This document shows positions 50,282-62,100 of a DNA stretch of 64,000 nucleotides, piece by piece. Location: contig CALVAD010000003.1 of the NCBI GenBank assembly GCA_944325495.1, forward strand, positions 1 to 64,000. Reading direction: 5' to 3'. The position numbers and the translations under genes are program-made. This DNA is from an uncultured Bacteroidales bacterium. Its GTDB lineage: Bacteria; Bacteroidota; Bacteroidia; Bacteroidales; UBA932. The first letter of the stretch is position 1; the number at the start of each line of letters is the position of its first letter. The notes under the pieces were generated by a model. It saw nothing but the letters and a program-made list of their open reading frames with translations, ran no database searches and was not told where the DNA came from.

Positions 50282-53200
50282 TTAGAAGTTGAGATTTACA
50301 CGCAGAGAGTAGGTTCTCGACCTCGGGGTTCCGTTGGAGTCGATTCCTGTATAGGAGATTTCAGGGTCAACGCCGGGATAGCGGGTGAACACCGCCACAT
50401 TGTTCGCGGTGAGCGCGAGGCGCAGGCTGATGTCCCTGTTGAACAGGTTGCGGAAGGTGTAGCCTACATTGATGTCGTCGATCTTGAAGAACGAGGCGTC
50501 ATACAGGAAGTAGTCGGAGTAGGACTGGGCCACGGTGTTGATGTCCGTCCATCCCGTCTTGGTCACGATTGACTTGTAGTTGTTGAGCGTGCTGTAGTTG
50601 AGCCAGTCGTTGGCCGTGGTGGAATTGGCGTGGTGATAGTTCCAGAAGGCCCAGTTGCCGGCGGAGCCGTGGGCGTTGAAGCCGAAGTCCCAGTTCTTGT
50701 ACGAATACTTGACGTTGATGCCGTAGAAGAGCTTGGGCAGAGGGCTCTTGCCGGTCAGGTACCTGTCGTTGTCGGTTATCTTTCCGTCACCATCCCTGTC
50801 CACGAGGGCGTTCTGTATCGGCCGTCCCTGGTCGTCGTAGAGCTGCTGGTAGAGGTAGAAGGTCCTCGGCGCATAGCCGACTCTCTGCTGCTGCAGGTAG
50901 CCGCCGGTGCCTCCGATGGCGTCCTTGCCTTCCTGGATGAAGTAGTCTTCGTTGGCGGCGTCGTCACCCACGGTCAGCTTGGTGAACTTGGTGTCCTGGT
51001 AGGTGATGTTGCCTCCTATCACGAGGCTGGATTCGCGGTTGCGTATGGGCGTGAACACGATGCCGAGCTCGACACCCTTGTTCTCCATGCTTCCGATGTT
51101 GGTCAGCAGGGTGTTGGAGAAGTTGGCTCCCATGGGGATGTAGACCGTGTTGAGCAGGTCCTTGGTCTCCCTCTTGTAGAAGTCGAGGTTACCGGTCACG
51201 AGACCGTTGCCGAAGCCGAAGTCGATACCGATGTTGGCCGTGGTGGTCTCCTCCCACTTGATGTTGGGGTCGTAGGCTTCGGGCGTGAGCTCATACACGC
51301 GTCCGTCGCTTCCCATGTTGTACATGTGCGTGGTGCTGGTGGACAGGTTGTAGTTGGCTATGTAGGAATAGTTGGCTATTCCGCTCTCCTGTCCGGTGAT
51401 GCCCCAGCCGACGCGCACCTTCAGCTCGTCGAGCCAGTCGGCGTTCCTCATGAAGTTCTCCTGCTTGATGTTCCATGCGAGGGCGAGCGAGGGGAAGAGG
51501 CCCCATCTGTTGGCTTCACCGAATCTTGACGAACCGTCGTTTCTCAAGGTGAAGGTGAACAGATAGCGGCTCTTGTAGGAATAGTTCAGACGGCCGTAGA
51601 ACGATACGAGGAAGTGCTCCTCGCCATGTCTGTAGATGTTGCCGTAGAGCTCGTCCTTCTCGTAGGAGACTCCGGTGTTGGGGTCGGAGTATGCGTCGTT
51701 GAGCCTGCGCTCGTTGTGGTTGAAGTTGTAGAAGTGCTCCCAGGAGTATCCGGCCATGAAGTCGATCTTGTGGCCGTTGAAGTCATGGTTGTAGTTGGCG
51801 AAGAACTCCAGCATGTCGTTGTAGTTGAACGAGTCGCTGGTGTACCATGTGCCCACGCGCGGGGCGATTCCGTCCTCGATGAGGCCCCAGTATCCGGCCA
51901 TCGGGCGGCTCCAGCTGTAGGTCTCCCGCCTGTCGGTGCTGAGCCTGAGGTTGAAGGCCAGGTCCTCGAAGCCGTGGACCTTGTAGTTTATGGTGCTGCT
52001 CAGGGTCCAGCCGAGGTTCCTGTTGATGGCGTCGCTGGTCTGGTACTGCATCGGGTTGCTCGAAGCTCCCGCTCCGGGCACGAGCTCGTCGCCGCGGCCG
52101 GTGGACTGGATGTAGTAGCCGTTGTTGGTTCCGTAGTCGATGCTGCCGTCCTCGTTGTAGAAGTACACGGGTAGCGTGGGGTTGAACGACGCCGCGGAGC
52201 TGTAGCTCGCGCTCGCCGGAGAATAGATATAGGTGTTGACCTTGGCGTTGAGCGCTATGGTGAGGTGCTCGTCAAGGAAGTTGGGGTTCAGGCTTACGTT
52301 GATGGAGGGCCTGTGGTTCCATGAACCCAGGGTCTGTCCTCTCATCTGCCTGTAGCCGAGCGACACTCTGTAGGGCAGGTGGCCTTTCAGGGTAGTTCCG
52401 CTGACGCTCAGGTTGTGGGTGGAGCTGATGCCCAGCTGGGTGACCAGGTCTATCCAGTCGGTGTCGGCGTCGCCCATGAGGCCCTCGGCCGTCGCGAGCG
52501 AGCCGGGGCGGTCGGCATAGAGTTCCCTGATGAATTCGCGGTATTCGTCACCGCTCATGACATCCTCCTTGCCTATGTAGTGCCTGGCGCTCACCGAACC
52601 GCTGTAGGATATTCTGGGCGTCCTGCTGGCGCTGGCTTTCTTCGTGGTCACGAGGATGACTCCGGATGCCGCGCGCGAACCGTAGATGGCTGCTGACGAA
52701 GCGTCCTTGAGCACCGAGAACGAGTCGATGTCATCGGGGTTGATCGATGCGAGATCGTTGGAGCTCAGCGGAATGCCGTCCACGACTATCAGAGGGTCGT
52801 TGGAGGCGTTCAGCGACGAAAGACCCCTGACACGCATGGTTCCGTCGGAGAGCACGAGCAGTCCGGGCACCTTGCCCTGCAGCAGCTCGTAGCTTGAAGA
52901 AACGGCTCCGCGGTTCAGGTTCTCGGCCTTGATCGCCGTGACCGAGCCGGTCATGTCCTCCCTTCTGACGGTACCGTAGCCTATGACTACCGCGTCCTCC
53001 AGAGTCTCGCTGTCCTCTTCGAGCACTATGACTCCGTTCCTGAAGGCTTCGGAGTCGGCCCGGAGCTGCAGGGTCACATAGCCCAGGCAGCTCACGGTCA
53101 GCTGCGAATCCGGACTTCCGACGGTGATCGAGTAGCGTCCGTCGATGTCGGTGACGACTCCGTTGCTCTGGTCTCCCTGTTCAAAGATGGCGGCTCCGAT

Positions 53201-53329
53201 TACGGGCAGCCCCGAAGCGTCTGTGACCGTTCCCTTCAGTTCCAGGCCTGAAGATTGGGCCGACAACATGTATCCGCCCGAAAACAGAAGCGAGGCGGAC
53301 ACGATGAAGGTGGCTAATAATTTCCTCAT
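50282..53329 (-). CDS. SusC/RagA TonB-linked outer-membrane transporter
   Basis: About 1015 residues. Signal peptide, then a carboxypeptidase-D-like domain (LKGTVTDASGLPVIGAAIF), a plug (VVIGYGTVRREDMTGSVTAI, KVPGLLV, ASGVILVTTKK) and a 22-strand barrel ending in the expected aromatic YSLRVNLNF. It imports galactan oligosaccharides with the SusD-like lid. First gene of the reverse operon, divergent from the HTCS regulator. Confidence 0.95.
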   Translation of the reverse strand: MRKLLATFIVSASLLFSGGYMLSAQSSGLELKGTVTDASGLPVIGAAIFEQGDQSNGVVTDIDGRYSITVGSPDSQLTVSCLGYVTLQLRADSEAFRNGVIVLEEDSETLEDAVVIGYGTVRREDMTGSVTAIKAENLNRGAVSSSYELLQGKVPGLLVLSDGTMRVRGLSSLNASNDPLIVVDGIPLSSNDLASINPDDIDSFSVLKDASSAAIYGSRAASGVILVTTKKASASRTPRISYSGSVSARHYIGKEDVMSGDEYREFIRELYADRPGSLATAEGLMGDADTDWIDLVTQLGISSTHNLSVSGTTLKGHLPYRVSLGYRQMRGQTLGSWNHRPSINVSLNPNFLDEHLTIALNAKVNTYIYSPASASYSSAASFNPTLPVYFYNEDGSIDYGTNNGYYIQSTGRGDELVPGAGASSNPMQYQTSDAINRNLGWTLSSTINYKVHGFEDLAFNLRLSTDRRETYSWSRPMAGYWGLIEDGIAPRVGTWYTSDSFNYNDMLEFFANYNHDFNGHKIDFMAGYSWEHFYNFNHNERRLNDAYSDPNTGVSYEKDELYGNIYRHGEEHFLVSFYGRLNYSYKSRYLFTFTLRNDGSSRFGEANRWGLFPSLALAWNIKQENFMRNADWLDELKVRVGWGITGQESGIANYSYIANYNLSTSTTHMYNMGSDGRVYELTPEAYDPNIKWEETTTANIGIDFGFGNGLVTGNLDFYKRETKDLLNTVYIPMGANFSNTLLTNIGSMENKGVELGIVFTPIRNRESSLVIGGNITYQDTKFTKLTVGDDAANEDYFIQEGKDAIGGTGGYLQQQRVGYAPRTFYLYQQLYDDQGRPIQNALVDRDGDGKITDNDRYLTGKSPLPKLFYGINVKYSYKNWDFGFNAHGSAGNWAFWNYHHANSTTANDWLNYSTLNNYKSIVTKTGWTDINTVAQSYSDYFLYDASFFKIDDINVGYTFRNLFNRDISLRLALTANNVAVFTRYPGVDPEISYTGIDSNGTPRSRTYSLRVNLNF

Positions 53330-53364
53330 ACGCGTTTAGTGTTATGAAATGTTGGTTGTTTTCG

Positions 53365-53372
53365 CAAAGATA
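53365..53372 (-). promoter_or_regulatory. -7 box of the susC-like operon
   Basis: Minus-strand TATCTTTG fits TAnnTTTG, 36 bp before the susC ATG. No clear -33 box, in keeping with activator dependence. The binding site of the regulator should lie in the 130 bp towards the HTCS gene, but I see no obvious repeat. Confidence 0.5.
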
Positions 53373-53501
53373 GTCCCGCCCGCTCTTGGCTATGAACGCA
53401 TAAAGGACAATTGCGGACACAAAAAGGACAGACGCCCGGCGGGCCGCAGAATATTGTCAAATTAGATGTAAATTAGACATCGGAGAACTTTAAGGCACGG
53501 A

Positions 53502-56500
53502 ATGAAGAGATTTCTGACCATATTCCTTCTTGCATTTCCGCTGTCGCTCCCGGCGGCGGAAATGAACTACGACAATCTGTACAATGTGCGTCTGGTGTCC
53601 GACGCTTTCCAGGCCAGGTGCTTCGCCCAGGACGAGGACGGCTTCATCTGGATAGGGACCAACAAGGGGCTGTGCTGCTACGACGGCTACAGCGTCAGGG
53701 CCCATTACCGTCCCGGCTCTCCGGACAACGTGTCGGTCCACTCCATAGCGCTCTACGGCGGCGACAGGCTGTTCCTCGGCACGGAGACCGGCCTCATGTC
53801 GTATGACATCCGTCGCGGCAGCTACGGCAGTCCGGACTCCGACGCCGGCCGGATAGTCCGTTCGCTGATGCTGGACGGGGAGAAGCTCTGGATGGGCACG
53901 ACCGACGGGCTGTATGTCTACGACATAGGCAGCGGGGTGTCCCGCTGTCTTCTCAAGGACGCCGACGTGTATTCGGTGGCGCGGCTGCGCGACCGGATCT
54001 TTGCCGGAACGCGCGGCGGACTGTACTGCATGGAGGCCGGCTCGGATACCTTCCATAAGCTGGAGCTGGAACTTTCGTGGCAGCTGATCAATGCGCTCTA
54101 CGCCGACGAGAGCGACAACACGCTGTGGTTCGGCGCATCGGGGCTGTACCGGCTGCATGTCTATTCCGGAAAGCTGGACCTGGTCAGCCCTTCGCTTTCC
54201 GCCAAGACTCTCGTGAGGGACTGCGACGGGAATCTGGTGATAGGCACGGACTACGGCCTTGTGACCGTGGACATGGCCGGCGGGGCGGCAACCCGGTACA
54301 CGCACAATCTGCACCGCCACAATTCCTTGAGCAACAATGTGGTCCAGAGCATCTTCAGGGACGACAACGACAATATATGGATCGGCACCGACTACGGAGT
54401 CTCCCTGGCCAGGAGATACCGGTCCTACGAATACCGCAGCATAACCCAGTTCACCGAGGGCGGCGAGGGCAACCAGTTCTTCGTGCTCTGCCCCGACCGG
54501 GACGGCAGTCTCTGGATGGGAGGGAACAACGGCGTCGTCGTGAACCCTCCCGGCTCCGTCGGGGAAGTGCTGTGGTTCCGCGGCGGCAGCGGCCGGAGGA
54601 GCATCGCGCACAACAGGGTGCGCGACATATATGCCGACAGGGACGGACGGCTCTGGCTGTCCTCTGACGGCGGCCTGCAGCTGTATGACAGGGAGAACCG
54701 GAGGTTCATCGCCCGCCAGGTCGTCGACCCCTCGCGCGGCGAGCGCATGTACTGGGTCTACGCCATACGCGAGGACAGGGAGGGGGACTTCTGGTTCTCC
54801 ACCTTCAACAACGGAATCTATAAGGTCGACGGTGAGGCGCTGTTCGCGTCCGGGGAATCCGCTTGCAGCGCAAGATACACGGCCGACAACGGGCTTTCGG
54901 GCGATTTCATAACGGCGATGGCATACAACGAGACGGCGAACGCCGTGTATTCCCTCGCGAGCAACGGCTATATAGACGTGATCGACTGCGCGGGCGGGAG
55001 GCCGGTGCGCCTCGACCTGCTCGGCATGACCGAGGGCCGCGTTCCTTCGGCGATGATCAGCGGAGGGGACGAATATATATGGATAGGCTATTCGCTCGGC
55101 CTGATAAGGTACAACACTCTCGACGGAAGTTCTTCCCGCGTGCTGTTTGGCAACAACCGCCATCTGTCGGTGACCTGCATGACGCAGGCCGCCGGCAATG
55201 TCTGGGTCTGCACCAACGAAGGTGTCTGGGTGGTCTCCCCGGACTGCCGCATCATAGGAAATTTCAATTTCGAGGACAGGGTGTTCACCTCGGCATGCTG
55301 GTCGCCGCAGGACGGCATGCTGTTCTTCGGCGACTCCGACGGCTATGCTTCCGTGTCTCCCGAGATACTTGGCGGCCGTGAGGGGACCGGGAGGCTGGCC
55401 GTAAGCCGCATATCGGTGAACGGCAGGGAATATGTGTCTCCGGACGGGCTGCTGAGCCGCTATGCCCGGGAGCTGGTGCTCAGGTCCGACCAGAACGACA
55501 TCAGCGTCGAGTTCGCCGACCTTTCATTCTCGAACGCGAGCTTCAGCATGATTTCATATCGGCTCGGCGACGGCGACCCCGTGCAGCTCAAAAGCGGTTC
55601 GAACACGGTCTCCCTGACCGGCCTGCGTCCCGGAAGATACGAACTCTCCTGGTCCGGAAGCGGGACTGTCGGGGCCGACGGCGCCGCGGGCAGCATCGGC
55701 ATCAGGATACTGCGGCCTCCCATGGCTTCGAACCTGGCGATATGCCTGTACTGCCTGGCGGCCGGCGTCATCGTCTTCGGAGCATGGCATTACCGGAGCC
55801 TGAACGCCAGGCTGCGGAAAGAGCGGGAGGAGAAGGAGCAGACCCTGAACAGGGTGGAGGAGAAGATGCGCCTGTATTCCGACATCTCCCATGAATTCAA
55901 GACGCCGCTCAGCATGATACTCGCCCCGGTGAGCAAGATGCTCTCGGAACCTCGTCCTGAAAGGGATCTGAAGGACCTCAGGCTGATACATGACTCCGCG
56001 ATCAAGATGAATCAGCTTATCCACAGCGCTATAGAGGGCGACAAGAACGATCTCTCAATGGAGCTCGGGCTCGCAAGGTCCAAGGTCGAGCTGGTCAGCT
56101 TCATCCATACCATATTCTCCGTGTTCGAGGACAACCAGAAGGACGAGGGCAAGGAGTTCATCTTCACCTCGTCCGTCGAGAAGATCTACTGCATGGTGGA
56201 CGTGGTCAAGTTCGAGTCCATAATGAACAACCTGCTCTCGAACGCCTGCAAATATACCTCCCGGGGCGACAGCATAATAGTTTCGCTGTCGGTGAATCCC
56301 GGGAACACGGCGCTTGAGATCAAGGTCTCCGATACCGGACAGGGCATTTCACGCGAGGATCTGCCGTATATCTTCCACCGTTTCTTCAGGTCGCCCTCCA
56401 ATTCCGCAGGCAGGGAAGGGACCGGAATAGGGCTTTACCTGGTCAGGAGCTATGTCGCCATGCACGGCGGCTCCGTCTCCGTCGAGTCCGAGTACGGCCA

Positions 56501-57368
56501 AGGCTCCACCTTCACGGTCACCATTCCCTTCGAGGCGGTCGCCGACGACGCCCCGGGCGGCGAGCCGGTGCAGGCGGACGAAAGGACCGGCCTGCCCACG
56601 GTCGTGATAGTCGAGGACAACGAGGTCATCGCCGGCTATCTCATGGACCTGCTGTATGACCATTACCGCTGCATAATCGCGCTCAACGGCAGGACCGGCC
56701 TCAAACTGTGCCGCGACCTGCTTCCCGACCTGATCATCACCGACATCATGATGCCTGTCATGGACGGTATCAGGATGTGCGCCGAGCTGCGCGAGAATGT
56801 CGCCACGGCGTCCATACCTATAATAGTGCTTACCGCCGTCGAGGACAAGAAATACGAGCTCTTCTCCGCCAAGCACCGCATCGACGCCTTCATCACCAAG
56901 CCCTTCGACTCCAATTACATCCTCGCCCGCGTCAAGGGCCTCATAGACAAGAAGCTCGAAATGGAGAAGCGCATAAGGATGGAGATGATGGCCCGTCCCG
57001 GGAACATAGAGGCCGTTTCGGCCGACGAGAAGCTGCTGTCCAGGCTCGTGGACGTGATAGAGGAGCATATCACCGACTCGGATTTCAATGTCAACGCCCT
57101 GTGCGGCTATATGGAGATGTCCTCGAAGCAGGTCTACCGCAAATGCGTGCAGCTGCTGAACATGACGCCGGTGGAATACATACGCTATGTCCGTCTGAAG
57201 AAGGCCGCCGTCCTGCTTGAGCAGCACAAGTTCAATGTCTCCGAAGTCATGTACATGGTCGGGTTCAACAACCATTCCTACTTCAGCAGATGCTTCCTTA
57301 AGGAGTTCGGCATGTCTCCTCAGCAGTATCGTGCCGAGCACGGGGCCTCCCGGGACGAGCGGGACTGA
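53502..57368 (+). CDS. Hybrid two-component system regulator (HTCS)
   Basis: One-protein sensor and transcription factor of about 1288 residues. Signal peptide, then a periplasmic double propeller with reg_prop repeats (DEDGFIWIGTNKGLCCYDG, GNLVIGTDYGLVTVD, RDGRLWLSSDGGLQLYD) and a Y_Y_Y domain. The membrane helix is near 741-764. HisKA has His near 797 (DISHEFKTPLSM), and HATPase the GTGIGLYLV block. The receiver domain (VVIVEDNEVI) has phospho-acceptor Asp near 1079 (IITDIMMPVMDG). An AraC-type helix-turn-helix ends the protein (about 1180-1280). Placed beside susC it should sense galacto-oligosaccharides and activate this locus. Confidence 0.95.
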   Translation: MKRFLTIFLLAFPLSLPAAEMNYDNLYNVRLVSDAFQARCFAQDEDGFIWIGTNKGLCCYDGYSVRAHYRPGSPDNVSVHSIALYGGDRLFLGTETGLMSYDIRRGSYGSPDSDAGRIVRSLMLDGEKLWMGTTDGLYVYDIGSGVSRCLLKDADVYSVARLRDRIFAGTRGGLYCMEAGSDTFHKLELELSWQLINALYADESDNTLWFGASGLYRLHVYSGKLDLVSPSLSAKTLVRDCDGNLVIGTDYGLVTVDMAGGAATRYTHNLHRHNSLSNNVVQSIFRDDNDNIWIGTDYGVSLARRYRSYEYRSITQFTEGGEGNQFFVLCPDRDGSLWMGGNNGVVVNPPGSVGEVLWFRGGSGRRSIAHNRVRDIYADRDGRLWLSSDGGLQLYDRENRRFIARQVVDPSRGERMYWVYAIREDREGDFWFSTFNNGIYKVDGEALFASGESACSARYTADNGLSGDFITAMAYNETANAVYSLASNGYIDVIDCAGGRPVRLDLLGMTEGRVPSAMISGGDEYIWIGYSLGLIRYNTLDGSSSRVLFGNNRHLSVTCMTQAAGNVWVCTNEGVWVVSPDCRIIGNFNFEDRVFTSACWSPQDGMLFFGDSDGYASVSPEILGGREGTGRLAVSRISVNGREYVSPDGLLSRYARELVLRSDQNDISVEFADLSFSNASFSMISYRLGDGDPVQLKSGSNTVSLTGLRPGRYELSWSGSGTVGADGAAGSIGIRILRPPMASNLAICLYCLAAGVIVFGAWHYRSLNARLRKEREEKEQTLNRVEEKMRLYSDISHEFKTPLSMILAPVSKMLSEPRPERDLKDLRLIHDSAIKMNQLIHSAIEGDKNDLSMELGLARSKVELVSFIHTIFSVFEDNQKDEGKEFIFTSSVEKIYCMVDVVKFESIMNNLLSNACKYTSRGDSIIVSLSVNPGNTALEIKVSDTGQGISREDLPYIFHRFFRSPSNSAGREGTGIGLYLVRSYVAMHGGSVSVESEYGQGSTFTVTIPFEAVADDAPGGEPVQADERTGLPTVVIVEDNEVIAGYLMDLLYDHYRCIIALNGRTGLKLCRDLLPDLIITDIMMPVMDGIRMCAELRENVATASIPIIVLTAVEDKKYELFSAKHRIDAFITKPFDSNYILARVKGLIDKKLEMEKRIRMEMMARPGNIEAVSADEKLLSRLVDVIEEHITDSDFNVNALCGYMEMSSKQVYRKCVQLLNMTPVEYIRYVRLKKAAVLLEQHKFNVSEVMYMVGFNNHSYFSRCFLKEFGMSPQQYRAEHGASRDERD

Positions 57369-57379
57369 GGCATACGGAA

Positions 57380-57405
57380 AGAGGAGACCCCTCGGGGCCT
57401 CCTCT
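57380..57405. terminator. Terminator between HTCS and pckA
   Basis: AGAGGAG and CTCCTCT pair around CCC/GGG with one mismatch and a 4-nt loop, in the 62-bp gap between converging genes. The T-run after it is short and broken, so strength is uncertain. Confidence 0.6.
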
Positions 57406-57430
57406 CTTCATTTATGTCGCGGACCTGCTG

Positions 57431-59035
<1,605 letters not shown>

Positions 59036-59089
59036 AGTATGATTTTGAATTAGGAGTTTTTATATAAAAGTACTATCCTTCAAATCGTG

Positions 59090-59121
59090 CGAAGTTAGTA
59101 AACATTTATTACTTTTCCAAA
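59090..59121 (-). promoter_or_regulatory. pckA promoter
   Basis: Minus-strand TTTG (59118-59121), 20-bp spacer, TAACTTCG (59090-59097). This is a good Bacteroidetes -33/-7 pair. Its upstream half lies inside the last codons of the preceding gene. Confidence 0.65.
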
Positions 59122-62100
59122 GTGACGGCCATCAATCCGATGACGACGTCGTTGGAAAGAGTGGTAAGCGTCAGGCTCTCGAGGGTCTTGCCGGGAGTCA
59201 GCGGCATCTTGAGTATCTGGGCCGCGCCTCCGGGGATGCCCCGGTCGGTGACCTTGACGGCGTCAAGGCCGGGTCCGCTCGTGCCGCTGCCGTCCATGCC
59301 GCTGTTCTCGGCCGCCGCATAGAAGTCCACGTCCACCTCACGGCTTACTCTGCCGTCGCTGAAGACTACGCGGTAAGGCTTCAGCGGGGCCACCCAGAAC
59401 GCGTGGTCGTCGGTGTAGTAGTCCTGCTGTATCGGGCACCAGTTCACGGGATTCTCGAGCGGCATCACATCGCAGCTTCCGTCGGTGTAGCGCACGGTCA
59501 CGCGGCCGTTGTCGATGCGGCTCTGCATGTTCTGGGTGCTGCCGGCGAGCAGCAGATAGGCGTAGCGCGCCCTCCCGTCGAGAGCTACGGTCACGGAATC
59601 GGGGTAATTGTCCCAGAGCGAGGTGTAGATTATGTTGTGCCCTTCGGCCGGCGTGCGGAACTTGAGTCCGAGCCCGGTGTCGAACAGTCCGTCCCTGACG
59701 AGGCTGCGCAGTCCGTCGTCCTCGATCTCGGGATGCACATGCGGCGTGCACCAGTCTCCCGCTCCCTGCTTGGGCAGCTCCAGCGAGGTGAACGGCGGCC
59801 TGGGGGAGAGGTATTCGTTCCTGAAGATGTCGTCGACATTCGAGTTGAACCAGCGGCTGATGTCGACCGTGCGGGTCTTCCGCGCGGCGTCCCGGCTGAT
59901 GTCGCCGAGTCCCATCGAGGCGATGTACTTGGGCGACATCGACTTCTCCCTCTCCGACTTTATGGTCTTGTGGCGCAGCGGCGCGGGCAGTTTCCTGCGG
60001 TCCACGACTATGGTCTGCACGGCCTCGTCGCTGCCTTCCACGTCGAGATACGCCCCGCCTCCGGCATTGGTGCGCACGACTATCTTCAGGGGCTGCGTGA
60101 AATTCTGCTCCACCCTGTAGATGTCATAGTGCCCTTCGCGGCGGAAGGAGTAGCTCAGGTAAGGGGTCTTGATGGACGCCTCGTCCCAGTCATCGGGGAA
60201 GGCCTGGCGTATGATGCACTGGCCGTGGAGCGCGTCGGGCTGTATGCCGAAGAGCCCGTTGACCACGGCCCTGGAGGTCACGCCCACATTGTCGGCGAAG
60301 TCCCTGTACGCTTCGGTCTTGGCCTTGTCGTAGAAGCTTATCTGGCCGAAGTTGCCCGGGCATGCTCCGAGATACATCTCGTCGAGCAGGTCCGCCTTGA
60401 GCAGCCTGAACCCGGAGTCGCTGCGGCCGGCCTGGAGATAGGCGAGGGCCATGTTGGCGACTTCGGCGTGGGCCACGTTGTTGGTGCTCCACACATACGG
60501 CAGCCAGTCGGTGGTGGATATCGTGAAGAGGTCGTCCTCCGGCTCGGGCAGTTCGAGTCCGAGAGCCTCCACGGCCTTCTCGTCATACCGGTATCTTACG
60601 GGGATATGCGGTATCGAGCGGTCGACATAGCAGGTCGCCCTGTAGGCCTGTTCGGTCGTGCCGACCCCGCAGTCGATGGGGGTGTAGACGCTCCAGATGG
60701 CGGCGCTCTTGTGCAGGCGCCTGAGGCCCATGTAGTCCTGGTATTCGGCCCAGTATCCGAGGTCGTCGAGCCAGAGCCTCTCGTTCATGGCCTTGCGTAT
60801 GGCTTCGGCTTCCTTCCTGTACGGTTCGGGATCCTCGCCTATGATTTCCGCTATCCTGGCCGTGAGCAGGTTGCCCATGTAGTTGTATGCCGAGGAGTGG
60901 GTGACCGCGCCTCCGTTGTAGTAGAGGGCGTCGCTGGCCCAGATGCAGCAGAATGCGTCGTAGAGGTGGTCGTTGTCGGCGTCGAAATTGCGCTTCTCCC
61001 ACTCGTGGTGCAGCTTGAGATAGGGCCAGATATACCGCAGGAACTCGGGGTCGGGGTCGTAGCTCACATGCCTGAGCAGAGCGTCTATGTAGTTGAGGTT
61101 CATGTCGTAGTGGCTCATCTGGTCGGTCGCTCCGGGCCGGCGGCAGATGTAGCCGTTGGAGTAGATCGGGGTCCCCCACTTCTTTAGCGACGCGGCCATG
61201 TTGTTGGCCGTGTCCTGCTGCGGCTGGGGGAGGGTCGGGGGCACGTCGGTGACCATGCTTTTGGTATATGCGATGAAGTGGGTCTTGGCCCTGTCGTTCC
61301 AGCCTACTACATCCCCGGTGTAGGCTCCTCTCCAGCCGGCGAGCGGAGTGCGCCAGCCTATGGCTCCGTGGAGGAAGGTCTCGCCGTCCCAGATGCCGTC
61401 GGCCGCCGCCATGATGTTGGCGCCGAGAGTGTTGAGGAACGGGTCGGGGGTGTTGATCTCCATCTGGGAGACGAGTTCCTGGCGGGCCGCCTCCTCCTTG
61501 TTGAACACGGGCCGTCCGTCCCTGGCGTCCAGGGCGTCGAGCCTGCCGGAGCCCGCGTCGTGGCTGTAGACAAGGTAGGTCTCGCCGTCAGCGTCCCAGG
61601 TCAGGACCTGCAGGTCCGTTTCTCCTTCGGACGGCTCGAAGTTCTCCCTCGGGTCCATGCCCAGGTCTCCGTCGCGGGAGAACTTGGTGCTGGCTATGCG
61701 GCACTGGCGCACGGAGAGCTCCACAGGGCCGTCGAAGCCCTCGGCCATGAAGCGCCATATCGCCCCTTCCCCGAAGAATGAGGCCATGGCGTAGACCTGC
61801 AGGCTTCCGCCGTCCCAGCTGGCGTCCTTGAGCGTGTAGGTCCTCCGGCCTCCCTGGTAGCGGGCTTCGCACCATTCGGCCTCGTCGAGGTTCATGTACC
61901 TGCCTTTGTAGCCGAGATAGAAGCGGAAGTTCCAGCTGTTCTGCTTGTCGTAGGCGGCGAAGACCGGTCTGTCGCTGGTTTCGAGGCGGAAGCGCGTGTG
62001 GGTTCCGTAGAGCGCGCGGGTGTAGCGCCCGTCCCCGTTAAGGCAGACTATGTCCCTGCCGTCGGGGTAGTATTTCATCGTGCGCACGGTCTGTGCCGGT

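Noticed and set aside
48523..50292. Open frame of 589 codons on the plus strand
   Set aside because: It is exactly antisense to the SusD-like gene, which has full family motifs; long antisense frames are expected at this GC content.
53490..55163. Open frame of 557 codons on the minus strand
   Set aside because: Antisense to the HTCS propeller region.
57380..57405. Fourth member of the CTATYCCC hairpin family
   Set aside because: The stem is short, the loop is only about 4 nt and the motif is absent; it is a plain terminator.
59403..61187. Open frame of 594 codons on the plus strand
   Set aside because: Antisense to the DUF4450-like gene; composition is a mirror of the real coding frame.
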